A stretch of DNA of 43,415 nucleotides from Candidatus Enterocloster excrementipullorum (GTDB lineage Bacteria; Bacillota; Clostridia; Lachnospirales; Lachnospiraceae), in assembly GCA_019119575.1 (NCBI GenBank), contig DWWT01000076.1:1-43415 (forward strand), written 5' to 3'. Position numbers and translations under genes: made by a program. The notes below the pieces were generated by a model, which made no database searches, was not told the DNA's origin, and saw only the letters and a program-made list of their open reading frames with translations. Shown in pieces: positions 25,483-32,977 of the stretch; the stretch's first letter is position 1; the number at the start of each line of letters is the position of its first letter.

Positions 25483-25968
25483 CTACTGCGGATAGGTAAG
25501 CCTTGACTGCGGAAAGCGGTCGATATTTTTTAATACCTCCAAATACCGTTTTGCCCAGTAATTTGCCATGGGAAGATTCATATCCAGATAATTTCCGCAG
25601 TCCATGGGAGATGCCCCGGGTATTTCCCCCTCGTAGGCCGCGATGCATTCATACATTTCCGTCACCAGGGGCAGAATCTGCCGTGACTCATAGTCCCCCG
25701 CCAGAAGCAGATAGAATCCCGTCCGGCAGCCCATGGGACCGAAATACACCGTTTTGTCCTTGTACTCCGGATGGTTGCGCAGGAAGGTTGCTCCCAGATG
25801 CTCAATGGCATGAACCTCCGCCGTATTCATCACCGGCTCCTCATTGGGAGAAGTCATGCGCAGATCAAAGGTTGTCACCACTCCTTCGCCCACTTTGTCT
25901 TTCCGGGATACGTACACGCCGGGCTGCAGTTTCATATGATTGATGGTAAAGCTCGCAATTTTTTCCAT
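25483..25968 (-). CDS. luxS: S-ribosylhomocysteine lyase LuxS
   Basis: A 161-residue LuxS, which splits S-ribosylhomocysteine into homocysteine and DPD, the autoinducer-2 precursor, and closes the activated-methyl cycle. The metal ligands are H53 and H57 (HAIEH) and C124 (DCG); the catalytic C81 lies in PMGCRTGFY. The ATG at 25968 has AAGGAGG 9 nt upstream; a reading from 25995 starts before that site. It lies 30 bp after the YARHG lipoprotein gene, a chance or weakly coupled neighbour. Confidence 0.96.
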   Translation of the reverse strand: MEKIASFTINHMKLQPGVYVSRKDKVGEGVVTTFDLRMTSPNEEPVMNTAEVHAIEHLGATFLRNHPEYKDKTVYFGPMGCRTGFYLLLAGDYESRQILPLVTEMYECIAAYEGEIPGASPMDCGNYLDMNLPMANYWAKRYLEVLKNIDRFPQSRLTYPQ

Positions 25969-25998
25969 AGGGCATTTCCTCCTTCTGCCTATCACTGT

Positions 25999-27978
25999 TT
26001 AATCGCCAGGATCTGTGAGGAATTTTCCACAAACCTGATCCTCATTATTGTAGATATACACATAATTTCCGCTGATGCGTGTGTAAAACCAATGACCCAC
26101 GGTGCCGATCCGGCCCCGCTCGTCATCTTCCAGCTTTTTTATCTGTTTTGCCTGGTCGTAGACCAGCACATACTCCTCATCCCCATTGAAAACCTGAAGA
26201 TAGGATACCTGGCTGTCCACCTGATAGGGAGCCCGCCAGAAATATTCCCCTTCCTCCGCGGGCCTGCGCTCGTAGGAGAACATGTACTCCCCCAAGGCCG
26301 TATAGTAATGCTCCGTCTGCCCCTGCGTCAGAAGCATTACCGGCGGCGCTGAATCCGAAGCGTAGAATACCTGCACCTCCTCGGGCCTGCACCCGTAAGC
26401 AGCCAAAATCTCCGGATGGTTATCTGAAAAGGAATATGCCAGCTCATAGATACTCTCCTCCGTAAGCCCGGATGCCTGCCGCCCCCCTGTCTCCACCCAT
26501 CGTCTCTCTTTTAAAGAGTAGGTCCTGCCGTACATGGTACGCGTATCCATCAGCGCCAGTTCCTCCTCCAAATCCGCTTCTTTAAAGGTGTCCAGCCCAT
26601 CTAGGGATGCATAGCGGATAAAATCCAGCAGCCGCAGCTTTCCGTCAAATACCGCGATTCCGCTCTCCCCAAAGAGATACCGGCCGGAAGCCAGAAGGAC
26701 CTTTCCCTCCGGAAGATCCAGCTCCCCTGAAAACGCTTCCTCTGCTTCCAGTCCGGTCTCCATTTTCACATCCGCGGCTCCTACATATCCCAGGCCATTT
26801 ATGAGGCCCTGGCCGTCCTCGCTGGTAAGCCACTCATAGAGAATCCTGGCAGGGTCATCCGCTGCCAGATAGGCGGGAATAGCCGCGTAAAAATCATTTA
26901 CAAACGGATAGTTTCCATTTCGTATGGTATCTCGGTCGGGCATCACATCGTCCACCGCCATAAATTTTAACTCCGGCCGCTCGTACATATTGCTGGCGTA
27001 GAAATATACGGAGTAGCCAAGGGCATTTCCCTCGTTGTCATAGGCGGAGACCTCCTCCAAAAGTTCTCCCATTTCCTGGACAATAAACTCCTTTGGAGCC
27101 TCCTCCATGGGAATATCCTTCATCACCAGCTTTTCCATCAGATTTTGGCTCCCAGAATTTTCCGGCCGCTGAAACGCGAGGATTTCCCGGTCTTCTCCCC
27201 CTATCTCCTTCCAGTTTTGAACCCTCCCGGTGTAGATCTCCACAATCTGCTCCGCGGTCAGTGAGGATACCGGATTGGACTGATTGGCCATAAAGACCAG
27301 GGCATCCCGGCCAATGGCTTTGACCTCCACCTGGTCTCCCAAGGCCTTGAACTCCTCCTTTAAAGCCTCGCTGGGTTCATAGGCAATGACCAGCTTCGGA
27401 CTATAAGCGTCCTCTGCTGATTCCGGCCCCTTCTTTATCCGGTTAAGAAGGCGCATCCAGGCAGTGCTGGTCTTCCCGTGAGATACCGCCGTCTCTGCCT
27501 CCTGGGCCCCTGCCCCGGTACACAGGCGGTACAGGGCGTGGGATAAGGGAAGGGTTGCCGTGGAGCCATCAATCTCCGGAAAATCCTGAATACTGATGGC
27601 CGGCGCCCGAACCTGCCCTCCTTTTTTCTCCTCCTCCATCTGCGCCAGAAGCTTCAGATTCGCCAGTTCTGTCTGATTCAGCACACCCGCATCAAACGTC
27701 TCCGCCTCAATTTCCCCTTTATACCACTCCTTGGCGGAAAAATACTCCTGAAGATCTTGACTGGTGAATTTTCTCCCGTGAACCGCGTAAATCTCATTCC
27801 GGGCCAGGCGAAGCTCTTCTGCATCAAGACCTGAGAGCTCCTCTCTGGTATATACATGCTCCGCGCTGTCCGGCAGGATGTAGTCATCCTCCGGTGTACC
27901 GATCCGTTTGGCCCATGTGGATTCGGAGGGCAAGCGCTGGGACTCCGGAGCTTCGCTACCGGCAGATTCATTTTCCAT
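25999..27978 (-). CDS. YARHG-PstS-like substrate-binding lipoprotein (start unresolved)
   Basis: A 659-residue reading from the first ATG, which has no good ribosome binding site and is unlikely to be the real start. Residues about 32-115 are a YARHG domain (LRLARNEIYAVHGRKF, YFSAKEWYKG). Residues about 135-400 resemble PstS-type phosphate-binding proteins: DGSTATLPLSHAL, DALVFMANQSNPVSSLT, QIVEIYTGRVQNWKEIGG and FQRPENSGSQ. Residues about 410-659 are an unrecognised beta-rich domain. The same frame continues upstream into a lipoprotein signal peptide. A surface phosphate or oxyanion binder is possible, but no Pst permease lies nearby. No frameshift was seen within the listed frame. Confidence 0.75.
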   Translation of the reverse strand: MENESAGSEAPESQRLPSESTWAKRIGTPEDDYILPDSAEHVYTREELSGLDAEELRLARNEIYAVHGRKFTSQDLQEYFSAKEWYKGEIEAETFDAGVLNQTELANLKLLAQMEEEKKGGQVRAPAISIQDFPEIDGSTATLPLSHALYRLCTGAGAQEAETAVSHGKTSTAWMRLLNRIKKGPESAEDAYSPKLVIAYEPSEALKEEFKALGDQVEVKAIGRDALVFMANQSNPVSSLTAEQIVEIYTGRVQNWKEIGGEDREILAFQRPENSGSQNLMEKLVMKDIPMEEAPKEFIVQEMGELLEEVSAYDNEGNALGYSVYFYASNMYERPELKFMAVDDVMPDRDTIRNGNYPFVNDFYAAIPAYLAADDPARILYEWLTSEDGQGLINGLGYVGAADVKMETGLEAEEAFSGELDLPEGKVLLASGRYLFGESGIAVFDGKLRLLDFIRYASLDGLDTFKEADLEEELALMDTRTMYGRTYSLKERRWVETGGRQASGLTEESIYELAYSFSDNHPEILAAYGCRPEEVQVFYASDSAPPVMLLTQGQTEHYYTALGEYMFSYERRPAEEGEYFWRAPYQVDSQVSYLQVFNGDEEYVLVYDQAKQIKKLEDDERGRIGTVGHWFYTRISGNYVYIYNNEDQVCGKFLTDPGD

Positions 27979-28253
27979 GGGTTTGTTCCCCGCGGCTTCA
28001 TTGTCAGAAGATTCATCCGCAGACGGTTCTGCGCCAGTCTGCTCTTTCGTAGATTCTCCTGCTGCGTCACTGCTTTGCGCGGATGCCGGGCTCTCTGCCC
28101 GGGAACAGCCGCCCGCTGTGAGCGCGGCGGCAAGGAGTGCCGCGGTCAGAAGAGCCCATTTAAGCCTCTGTCTTTTCCTCCGTCTGCTGTACCGGGTTTC
28201 CTTAAAAGCTTTGCTGTTCTTTTTCGTAAGCCATCCCCCTTTCCGGCCTGCAT
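27979..28253 (-). other. In-frame lipoprotein leader of the YARHG-PstS gene, start out of frame
   Basis: Upstream of 27978 the same frame stays open to a stop at 28261. It encodes a basic run (RRRKRQRLKW), a hydrophobic core (ALLTAALLAAALTAGGC, lipobox LTAGGC) and a Ser/Glu-rich linker, a classic lipoprotein N-terminus. No ATG, GTG or TTG occurs in this frame. ATGs at 28234 and 28253 are in the other two frames. Losing one T or gaining one T in the T5 run at 28220-28224 would join one or the other to the leader. AGGGG lies just upstream of 28253. Confidence 0.7.
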
Positions 28254-28331
28254 GTATCCCCTATAAATATGGAGCAATCTCAAATATGGTCTGTTCACCG
28301 TTTTTTTGCTCGTAAGTTCAATATAACTGAA

Positions 28332-28366
28332 AAGAGGGGCATCCCTCCTCCCGGGACACCCCTCTT
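28332..28366 (-). terminator. Intrinsic terminator of the YbiT-like ABC-F gene
   Basis: The 14-bp arms AAGAGGGGTGTCCC and GGGATGCCCCTCTT (minus strand, two wobble pairs) enclose a 7-nt loop and are followed by TTC. The T-run is short and partly within the stem. Confidence 0.7.
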
Positions 28367-28391
28367 GCCTGCCGTCCTGGGCAGCTTCTTT

Positions 28392-30029
28392 TTAATCGTC
28401 TTCCTCGTCACTCTCCGCCACGGTAAAGGTAAACCGCTTTCTGGCCATGGCGTCGCTCTCCAGATATTCGTCGTAGGTAGTAATCTTGTCAATCAGCTTC
28501 CCATTGATAATCTCCATAATCCGATTGGCTGTGGTCTGCACAATCTGATGATCTCTGGATGAGAAAATCAGCACGCCCGGGAATTTGATCAGGCCTCGGT
28601 TCAGGGCGTCGATGGACTCCATGTCCAGATGGTCCGTAGGCTCGTCGAGCATCAGCACATTTGCCCCGGAAATCATCAGCTTGGAGAGCATGCAGCGCAC
28701 CTTCTCGCCTCCGGAAAGCACCTTCACCTTCTTCACGCCGTCCTCGCCGGCAAAGAGCATCCGTCCCAAAAATCCCCGCACATAGGTCACATCTTTTTCC
28801 GGGGAATACTGGGTCAGCCACTCCACGATGGTATCGTCATTGTCAAACTCCGCAGAGTTGTCCTTGGGGAAATAGGACTGGGTGGTGGTAAGCCCCCACT
28901 TGTAGCTGCCGGAATCCGGCTCCATCTCCCCGGACAAAATCTGGAAAAGCACGGTCTTGGCCCGCTCATTCGGCCCCACCAAGGCCACTTTGTCCTCACG
29001 GCCCAGGATGAAGGAGATATCATCCAGAATCTTCTCCCCGTCAATGGTCTTGCTGAGGTGCTCCACAGTGAGCACCTCATTTCCAATCTCACGGAAGGGC
29101 CGGAAGTCAATATAGGGATACTTCCGGCTGGAGGGTTTGATATCATCCAGCTCGATCTTTTCCAAAGCGCGCTTTCTGGATGTCGCCTGCTTGGATTTGG
29201 ATGCATTGGCCGAGAAGCGCTGGATAAATTCCTGAAGCTCCTTAATCTTCTCCTCCTTCTTGCGGTTGGCCTCCTTCATCTGCTTGATGATAAGCTGGCT
29301 GGACTCCACCCAGAAGTCATAGTTGCCCGCATAGAGCTGAATCTTGCCGTAGTCAATGTCCGCAATCTGGGTGCAGACCTTATTTAAGAAATAGCGGTCG
29401 TGGGACACCACGATTACAGTATTCTCAAAGTTGATAAGGAACTCCTCCAGCCAGGCGATGGCGTCCAGATCCAGGTGGTTGGTAGGCTCGTCGAGGAGCA
29501 GGATGTCCGGATTGCCGAACAATGCCTGCGCAAGGAGCACCTTCACCTTCTGTGATCCCAGAAGACTTCCCATCTGTGCATAGTGGAGTTCTGTCTCGAT
29601 GCCAAGTCCGTTTAACAGGTTTTCCGCGTCGGACTCCGCTTCCCAGCCGTTCATATTGGCGAACTCACCTTCCAGCTCCGCCGCCTTAATGCCGTCCTCA
29701 TCGGTGAAGTCCTCCTTCATGTAGATGGCTTCCTTCTCCTTCATGATCTCGTACAGCCGGGCATTTCCCATAATTACCGTGTCCAGCACAGAGTAATCGT
29801 CATATTTAAAATGATCCTGCTGCAAAAAGGAGAGACGCTGGCCCGGCGTGATGGCAATCTCACCGCTGGTAGGCTCCAGCTGACCGGAGAGAATCTTAAG
29901 AAATGTGGATTTTCCCGCTCCGTTGGCGCCGATTAAGCCATAGCAGTTTCCCTCCGTGAACTTGATGTTCACGTCCTCAAAAAGGGCCTTCTTCCCAACT
30001 CGAAGGGAGATGTTATTTGCACTAATCAT
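28392..30029 (-). CDS. ABC-F ATPase, YbiT/YkpA-like
   Basis: A 545-residue ABC-F protein. Domain 1 is complete: GANGAGKST, the Q-loop FLQQDHF, LLDEPTNHLD and the switch SHDRYFL. The inter-domain linker (residues about 250-320) is Lys/Glu-rich and would enter the ribosomal E site. Domain 2 departs from the norm: its Walker A reads GPNERAKT instead of GxNGxGKT and its switch motif reads SSRD, with Arg in place of His, while LSGGE and LDEPTDHLD are intact. The C-terminus is short and acidic (ESDEEDD). YbiT-like proteins are translation factors. Its leader has a promoter and a hairpin that may control it. Confidence 0.9.
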   Translation of the reverse strand: MISANNISLRVGKKALFEDVNIKFTEGNCYGLIGANGAGKSTFLKILSGQLEPTSGEIAITPGQRLSFLQQDHFKYDDYSVLDTVIMGNARLYEIMKEKEAIYMKEDFTDEDGIKAAELEGEFANMNGWEAESDAENLLNGLGIETELHYAQMGSLLGSQKVKVLLAQALFGNPDILLLDEPTNHLDLDAIAWLEEFLINFENTVIVVSHDRYFLNKVCTQIADIDYGKIQLYAGNYDFWVESSQLIIKQMKEANRKKEEKIKELQEFIQRFSANASKSKQATSRKRALEKIELDDIKPSSRKYPYIDFRPFREIGNEVLTVEHLSKTIDGEKILDDISFILGREDKVALVGPNERAKTVLFQILSGEMEPDSGSYKWGLTTTQSYFPKDNSAEFDNDDTIVEWLTQYSPEKDVTYVRGFLGRMLFAGEDGVKKVKVLSGGEKVRCMLSKLMISGANVLMLDEPTDHLDMESIDALNRGLIKFPGVLIFSSRDHQIVQTTANRIMEIINGKLIDKITTYDEYLESDAMARKRFTFTVAESDEEDD

Positions 30030-30072
30030 ACGTTCTTACCTTTCTTACTATCTGTTGCCAATAGGCTCTATC

Positions 30073-30104
30073 AAAAGAGGGGACAAGCGCCTGGCCCCTC
30101 TTTT
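30073..30104 (-). promoter_or_regulatory. Hairpin in the ABC-F leader (terminator or attenuator)
   Basis: A perfect 10-bp stem (AAAAGAGGGG/CCCCTCTTTT) with a 12-nt loop lies between the stop of the lipoprotein gene (30195) and the ABC-F start (30029), downstream of the ABC-F promoter. On either strand the stem ends in TTTT. It may end the lipoprotein transcript, or attenuate the ABC-F transcript. Confidence 0.65.
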
Positions 30105-30122
30105 CCTGTTGTTCATTATCCG

Positions 30123-30151
30123 ATTGTACAGGGAAAACCACTATTTTGCAA
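30123..30151 (-). promoter_or_regulatory. Probable promoter of the YbiT-like ABC-F gene
   Basis: On the minus strand, TTGCAA (30151-30146), 17 bp and TACAAT (30128-30123) lie about 94 bp upstream of the ATG. The transcript would run through the hairpin at 30104-30073. A second perfect inverted repeat (AGGGTTTTT-GCG-AAAAACCCT, 30151-30171) touches the -35. Confidence 0.6.
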
Positions 30152-30194
30152 GGGTTTTTGCGAAAAACCCTCTTTGCCGGACAGCTGCTGCTGT

Positions 30195-30857
30195 TTATTC
30201 TGCCCGGGCTGCCTTAATCTCTATCGGAAAATTGATTCCCTGGGAAGCCACATACGTCACCTCCACCGCGTCCCCGCTGTCCGCAGCTAAAGCCCCCTCT
30301 TCAATGGGGCAGTTGTCTTTCATAAAGCTTAGCTCCCTGCCGTCCTCGGTCTTCATGGAAAATGTGCTCATAGCATTGGCCGTGGTAGTTCCGGTCTCCG
30401 TCGTGATGGTCCACTCCTCCTGCTCCGGCAGAGCCACCACCAGGGTTACATCTTCCAGGGCCGCCGCTTCCGGCCCTCCCAGCACCTCCCCGATATAGGC
30501 AATAGCGATGTGCACGTCCTGCGCGAGTTCCACCTCCACGTCCCTTATATCCGTGAGGCCAATGTCGTAGCTGTTGCCGTCATCCGCCTGGAGAGTAAAT
30601 ACATTTCCCTCCGCCCCCATCTTCACGATGGTTCCTTGGAGCATGTGGTACTGCGCGGCCTCCTGGGCCTCACTCTCCTCCGTCTCCTCCTGGGTGCTCT
30701 CTTCTGTTTCCTCCGTGCTTGCTTCGGTACTCTCCTCCACGGCGGATGTCTCCGCAGATGTTTCCGTGGAAGCCGTCTCCTTCTTCCCGCATCCGGCGGC
30801 CAGAATGGACGCCGCTAAGGCAAAAGCTGCCGCAGCAGCCAGTGATTGTTTTTTCAT
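30195..30857 (-). CDS. Acidic lipoprotein of unknown function
   Basis: A 220-residue lipoprotein: signal peptide MKKQSLAAAAAFALAASILA with lipobox ILAAGC (Cys at 23). A 45-residue Glu/Ser/Thr linker follows, probably disordered. Residues about 70-220 form a beta-rich domain (LQGTIVKMGAEGNVFTLQADDG, DVHIAIAYIG, DAVEVTYVAS) that looks like one or two OB-like or small barrel folds, but no family was recognised. The ATG has AAGGAGA upstream. It should sit on the outer face of the membrane. It may share a transcript with the methyltransferase gene, or be transcribed alone. Confidence 0.8.
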   Translation of the reverse strand: MKKQSLAAAAAFALAASILAAGCGKKETASTETSAETSAVEESTEASTEETEESTQEETEESEAQEAAQYHMLQGTIVKMGAEGNVFTLQADDGNSYDIGLTDIRDVEVELAQDVHIAIAYIGEVLGGPEAAALEDVTLVVALPEQEEWTITTETGTTTANAMSTFSMKTEDGRELSFMKDNCPIEEGALAADSGDAVEVTYVASQGINFPIEIKAARAE

Positions 30858-30989
30858 AATCGCTCTGTCTCCTTTTCGTATGCCTTCGCTGCTTTATTTG
30901 CCGCAGCTCGTATTTAGGTATGCTGCTATTGTACCCTGATGGTAACACCCGCAAGAAAAAAATACAAGGAATTTTCTTTTAAAGGTTTA

Positions 30990-31856
30990 TTAGGATTTCG
31001 TTGCTGCGCTGCCCGTTCTTACCTCCCAAAACGCCACCGCGCTGGCCGCCGCCACATTCAGCGAATCCACCCCGTGTCCCATAGGAATGCGCACAATGTA
31101 GTCACAGTCCGCCATAGTCTCTGCCGCCAGGCCATCCCCCTCGGTTCCTAAAATCAGCGCCAGGCGCTCCTCCTGTTTCAATCGCTGGTCCTCAATGCTT
31201 ATGGAATCCTCCCTCAGCGCCAGGGCGGCGGTGCGAAATCCCATTGCGCAAAGCCGCCGCATCCCTTCCCCCGGCCAGGCATCCTCCCCATCTTTTCCCT
31301 TTTCAAAAAAGGTCCAGGGGATCTGAAAAACCGTCCCCATACTCACCCGGGCCGCCCGGCGGTACAAAGGATCGCTGCACCCCGGCGTCAGAAGAACGCC
31401 GTCCAGCCCAATCGCCGCCGCAGAGCGAAAAATAGCGCCCACGTTGGTGGGATTCATCACCCGCTCCAACACCGCGATGCGCCGGGCTCCCCTGCATATT
31501 TCCTCCACAGTGGGAAGCGAAGGCCGAAGCATCGCGCAAAGCATTCCCCGCGTCAATTTGTAGCCAATAATTTTTGTAAGAATGCCCATCTGCGCCGTGT
31601 AAACCGGAATATTCTTCCAACGCTCCAGGCACTGCGCGAGAAGGTCTGCGGCTTCCCCCTCTGCCTGGTCTTTTTCCACCAGAAACGAAAGCGGACGGCA
31701 TCCTGCACGCAGAGCCCGCGCAATCACCTTGGGGCTCTCAGCTATGAAAATCCCCCGTTCCGGAGCGTTTAGATTATAAAGCTGGGGCTCGGAAAGCCTG
31801 GCATAGACGTCAAGCTCCGGGGCGTTAAAATCCGTGATTTCTGTCAGTTGAAACAT
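30990..31856 (-). CDS. SpoU/TrmH-family RNA 2'-O-methyltransferase
   Basis: A 288-residue SPOUT methyltransferase. Residues 1-105 form a substrate-binding domain; residues about 120-285 form the SpoU fold with its three motifs: NPTNVGAIFRSA, LILGTEGDGL and IPMGHGVDSLNVAAASAV. It should methylate a ribose 2'-hydroxyl on rRNA or tRNA with SAM, forming a trefoil knot dimer; the target base is not predictable. The start is preceded by GAGGAG. The length and N-terminal domain are usual for the RlmB/TsnR-like group. Confidence 0.93.
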   Translation of the reverse strand: MFQLTEITDFNAPELDVYARLSEPQLYNLNAPERGIFIAESPKVIARALRAGCRPLSFLVEKDQAEGEAADLLAQCLERWKNIPVYTAQMGILTKIIGYKLTRGMLCAMLRPSLPTVEEICRGARRIAVLERVMNPTNVGAIFRSAAAIGLDGVLLTPGCSDPLYRRAARVSMGTVFQIPWTFFEKGKDGEDAWPGEGMRRLCAMGFRTAALALREDSISIEDQRLKQEERLALILGTEGDGLAAETMADCDYIVRIPMGHGVDSLNVAAASAVAFWEVRTGSAATKS

Positions 31857-31934
31857 AGGCTGATACTCCTCTTTCCTTTCTCGCAGCAGCCGTCCGCAGC
31901 GGCATTTTCTTTTACTATAGCATGTATTAAAATA

Positions 31935-31963
31935 TTGAGCAATGAAATCCGCAGTGCTATAAT
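31935..31963 (+). promoter_or_regulatory. Promoter of the 128-residue unknown protein gene
   Basis: TTGAGC (31935-31940), 17 bp and TATAAT (31958-31963) lie about 70 bp upstream of the ATG at 32031. Confidence 0.7.
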
Positions 31964-31973
31964 GTATACAGCC

Positions 31974-31999
31974 GTTCAGGACAATACACTGTCCTGAAC
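31974..31999. promoter_or_regulatory. Perfect 10-bp inverted repeat at the transcript start
   Basis: GTTCAGGACA and TGTCCTGAAC are separated by ATACAC and lie just after the expected transcription start of the downstream gene. As DNA it is an operator candidate; as RNA it would be a stable 5' hairpin. There is no T-run, so it is not a terminator. Confidence 0.65.
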
Positions 32000-32030
32000 C
32001 GTCATTAACCTATGAAAGGACCGACACACC

Positions 32031-32417
32031 ATGCCATCTATCCAAGCATTAAAAGGGACCCCTGATAAAACCCGAGGGCTTTTTGCCGCATCCGCTGCGA
32101 TTGCCGAGCTTCCCGCTCCGGAACATATGAATGATCTGGCGCAGATCTGCCGGGCCGCTTTAGAGGATGCCGAGGTGAAGCAGGCTTCCACCCTTATTTT
32201 CCCGGCTCTCCCTCTGGCGAAGCAGAATTCGCTCATGTTCCAGGCCATCAATGTTCTCTACAGAACCATGCGGGATTTTCAGGACAGCCATTCCTATCCC
32301 CAGGAGATTCTCATCTACTGCGAGGATGACCGCGTTTTGAATCTGTATATGGTTGTCTGGAATATGTATTACGCAGCGGACAAGCCCTCAAGAATGAACG
32401 ACGGCAGATGGGATTAA
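32031..32417 (+). CDS. Conserved small protein of unknown function
   Basis: A 128-residue soluble protein not assigned to a family. It is mostly helical, with AQICRAALEDAEVKQAS and a Trp/Tyr-rich end (DRVLNLYMVVWNMYYAAD). It has no signal peptide or membrane segment. AAGGA lies about 11 nt before the ATG. It has its own promoter, an inverted repeat in the leader and a terminator that overlaps its stop codon, so it is a single-gene unit. Confidence 0.7.
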   Translation: MPSIQALKGTPDKTRGLFAASAAIAELPAPEHMNDLAQICRAALEDAEVKQASTLIFPALPLAKQNSLMFQAINVLYRTMRDFQDSHSYPQEILIYCEDDRVLNLYMVVWNMYYAADKPSRMNDGRWD

Positions 32418-32436
32418 CCCGCCTGCCGTCTTTTTC
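32401..32436 (+). terminator. Terminator overlapping the stop codon
   Basis: ACGGCAGATGGG (32401-32412) pairs with CCCGCCTGCCGT (32418-32429), with one mismatch and one wobble. The loop holds the TAA stop. CTTTTTC follows. Confidence 0.8.
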
Positions 32437-32493
32437 TGCACTATGACTGCTCATCAGCGGCTTCCCGCCGGAAGCCGTTGTGCTCTTTTCTTT

Positions 32494-32922
32494 TCAGGCA
32501 TTTCCATGCCACTCCTCGCCCTGGGCCTTTTTCTCCGTATATGTCTTTGCATACATCCTGACCGCCTCCCGGAACATGGCGATGGCTATGGAAAGGGCCG
32601 GCCGGTTCTCCGGGTCGATCTGCCCGTCATCGCTCAGCTCCGCGGCCAGATCCTCCTCTGTCAGACTGCGCGCTGTCATAACCGGATTGTTTACCGCCAA
32701 CCCGCAAAGCGCAGCCAATGCCGCGCAGATGTCCACACTCACCTCCGGGGCCGCCTCGTATCCCATGACCGTAATATAGTCTCTGTGTGCATCAAATCCC
32801 AGCTTTATTCTTGGATTTCCGTCCTCATCCTGCATTGTACAGACACCGGGCGCATCCTTAGACACCCCGTACGCCGTGCGCTCCTGGACAAGGCGGATCA
32901 TTTTCTTTGCATCGGTTGCCAT
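32494..32922 (-). CDS. Unknown protein, possible distant NifU-scaffold-like fold
   Basis: A 142-residue soluble protein. The middle (IKLGFDAHRDYITVMGYEA) is beta-rich and the second half helical: SVDICAALAALCGLAVNNPV, LTEEDLAAEL, ALSIAIAMFREAVRMYAKTY. The order of elements recalls the NifU/IscU scaffold fold, but the conserved cluster cysteines are absent, so the link is weak and only structural. A GGAGGAGA ribosome binding site precedes the ATG. It lies between a single-gene unit and the SorC regulator and is transcribed in the same direction as the regulator. Confidence 0.6.
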   Translation of the reverse strand: MATDAKKMIRLVQERTAYGVSKDAPGVCTMQDEDGNPRIKLGFDAHRDYITVMGYEAAPEVSVDICAALAALCGLAVNNPVMTARSLTEEDLAAELSDDGQIDPENRPALSIAIAMFREAVRMYAKTYTEKKAQGEEWHGNA

Positions 32923-32977
32923 ACTGTATCTCCTCCTTTTCCTCTCTCCCTTCTACTATAGCACAGCTGAAAGGCAC

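Noticed and set aside
30151..30171. AGGGTTTTT-GCG-AAAAACCCT inverted repeat as a terminator of its own
   Set aside because: AT-rich short stem with no T-run beyond it; it overlaps the -35 of the ABC-F promoter, so it is noted there only.
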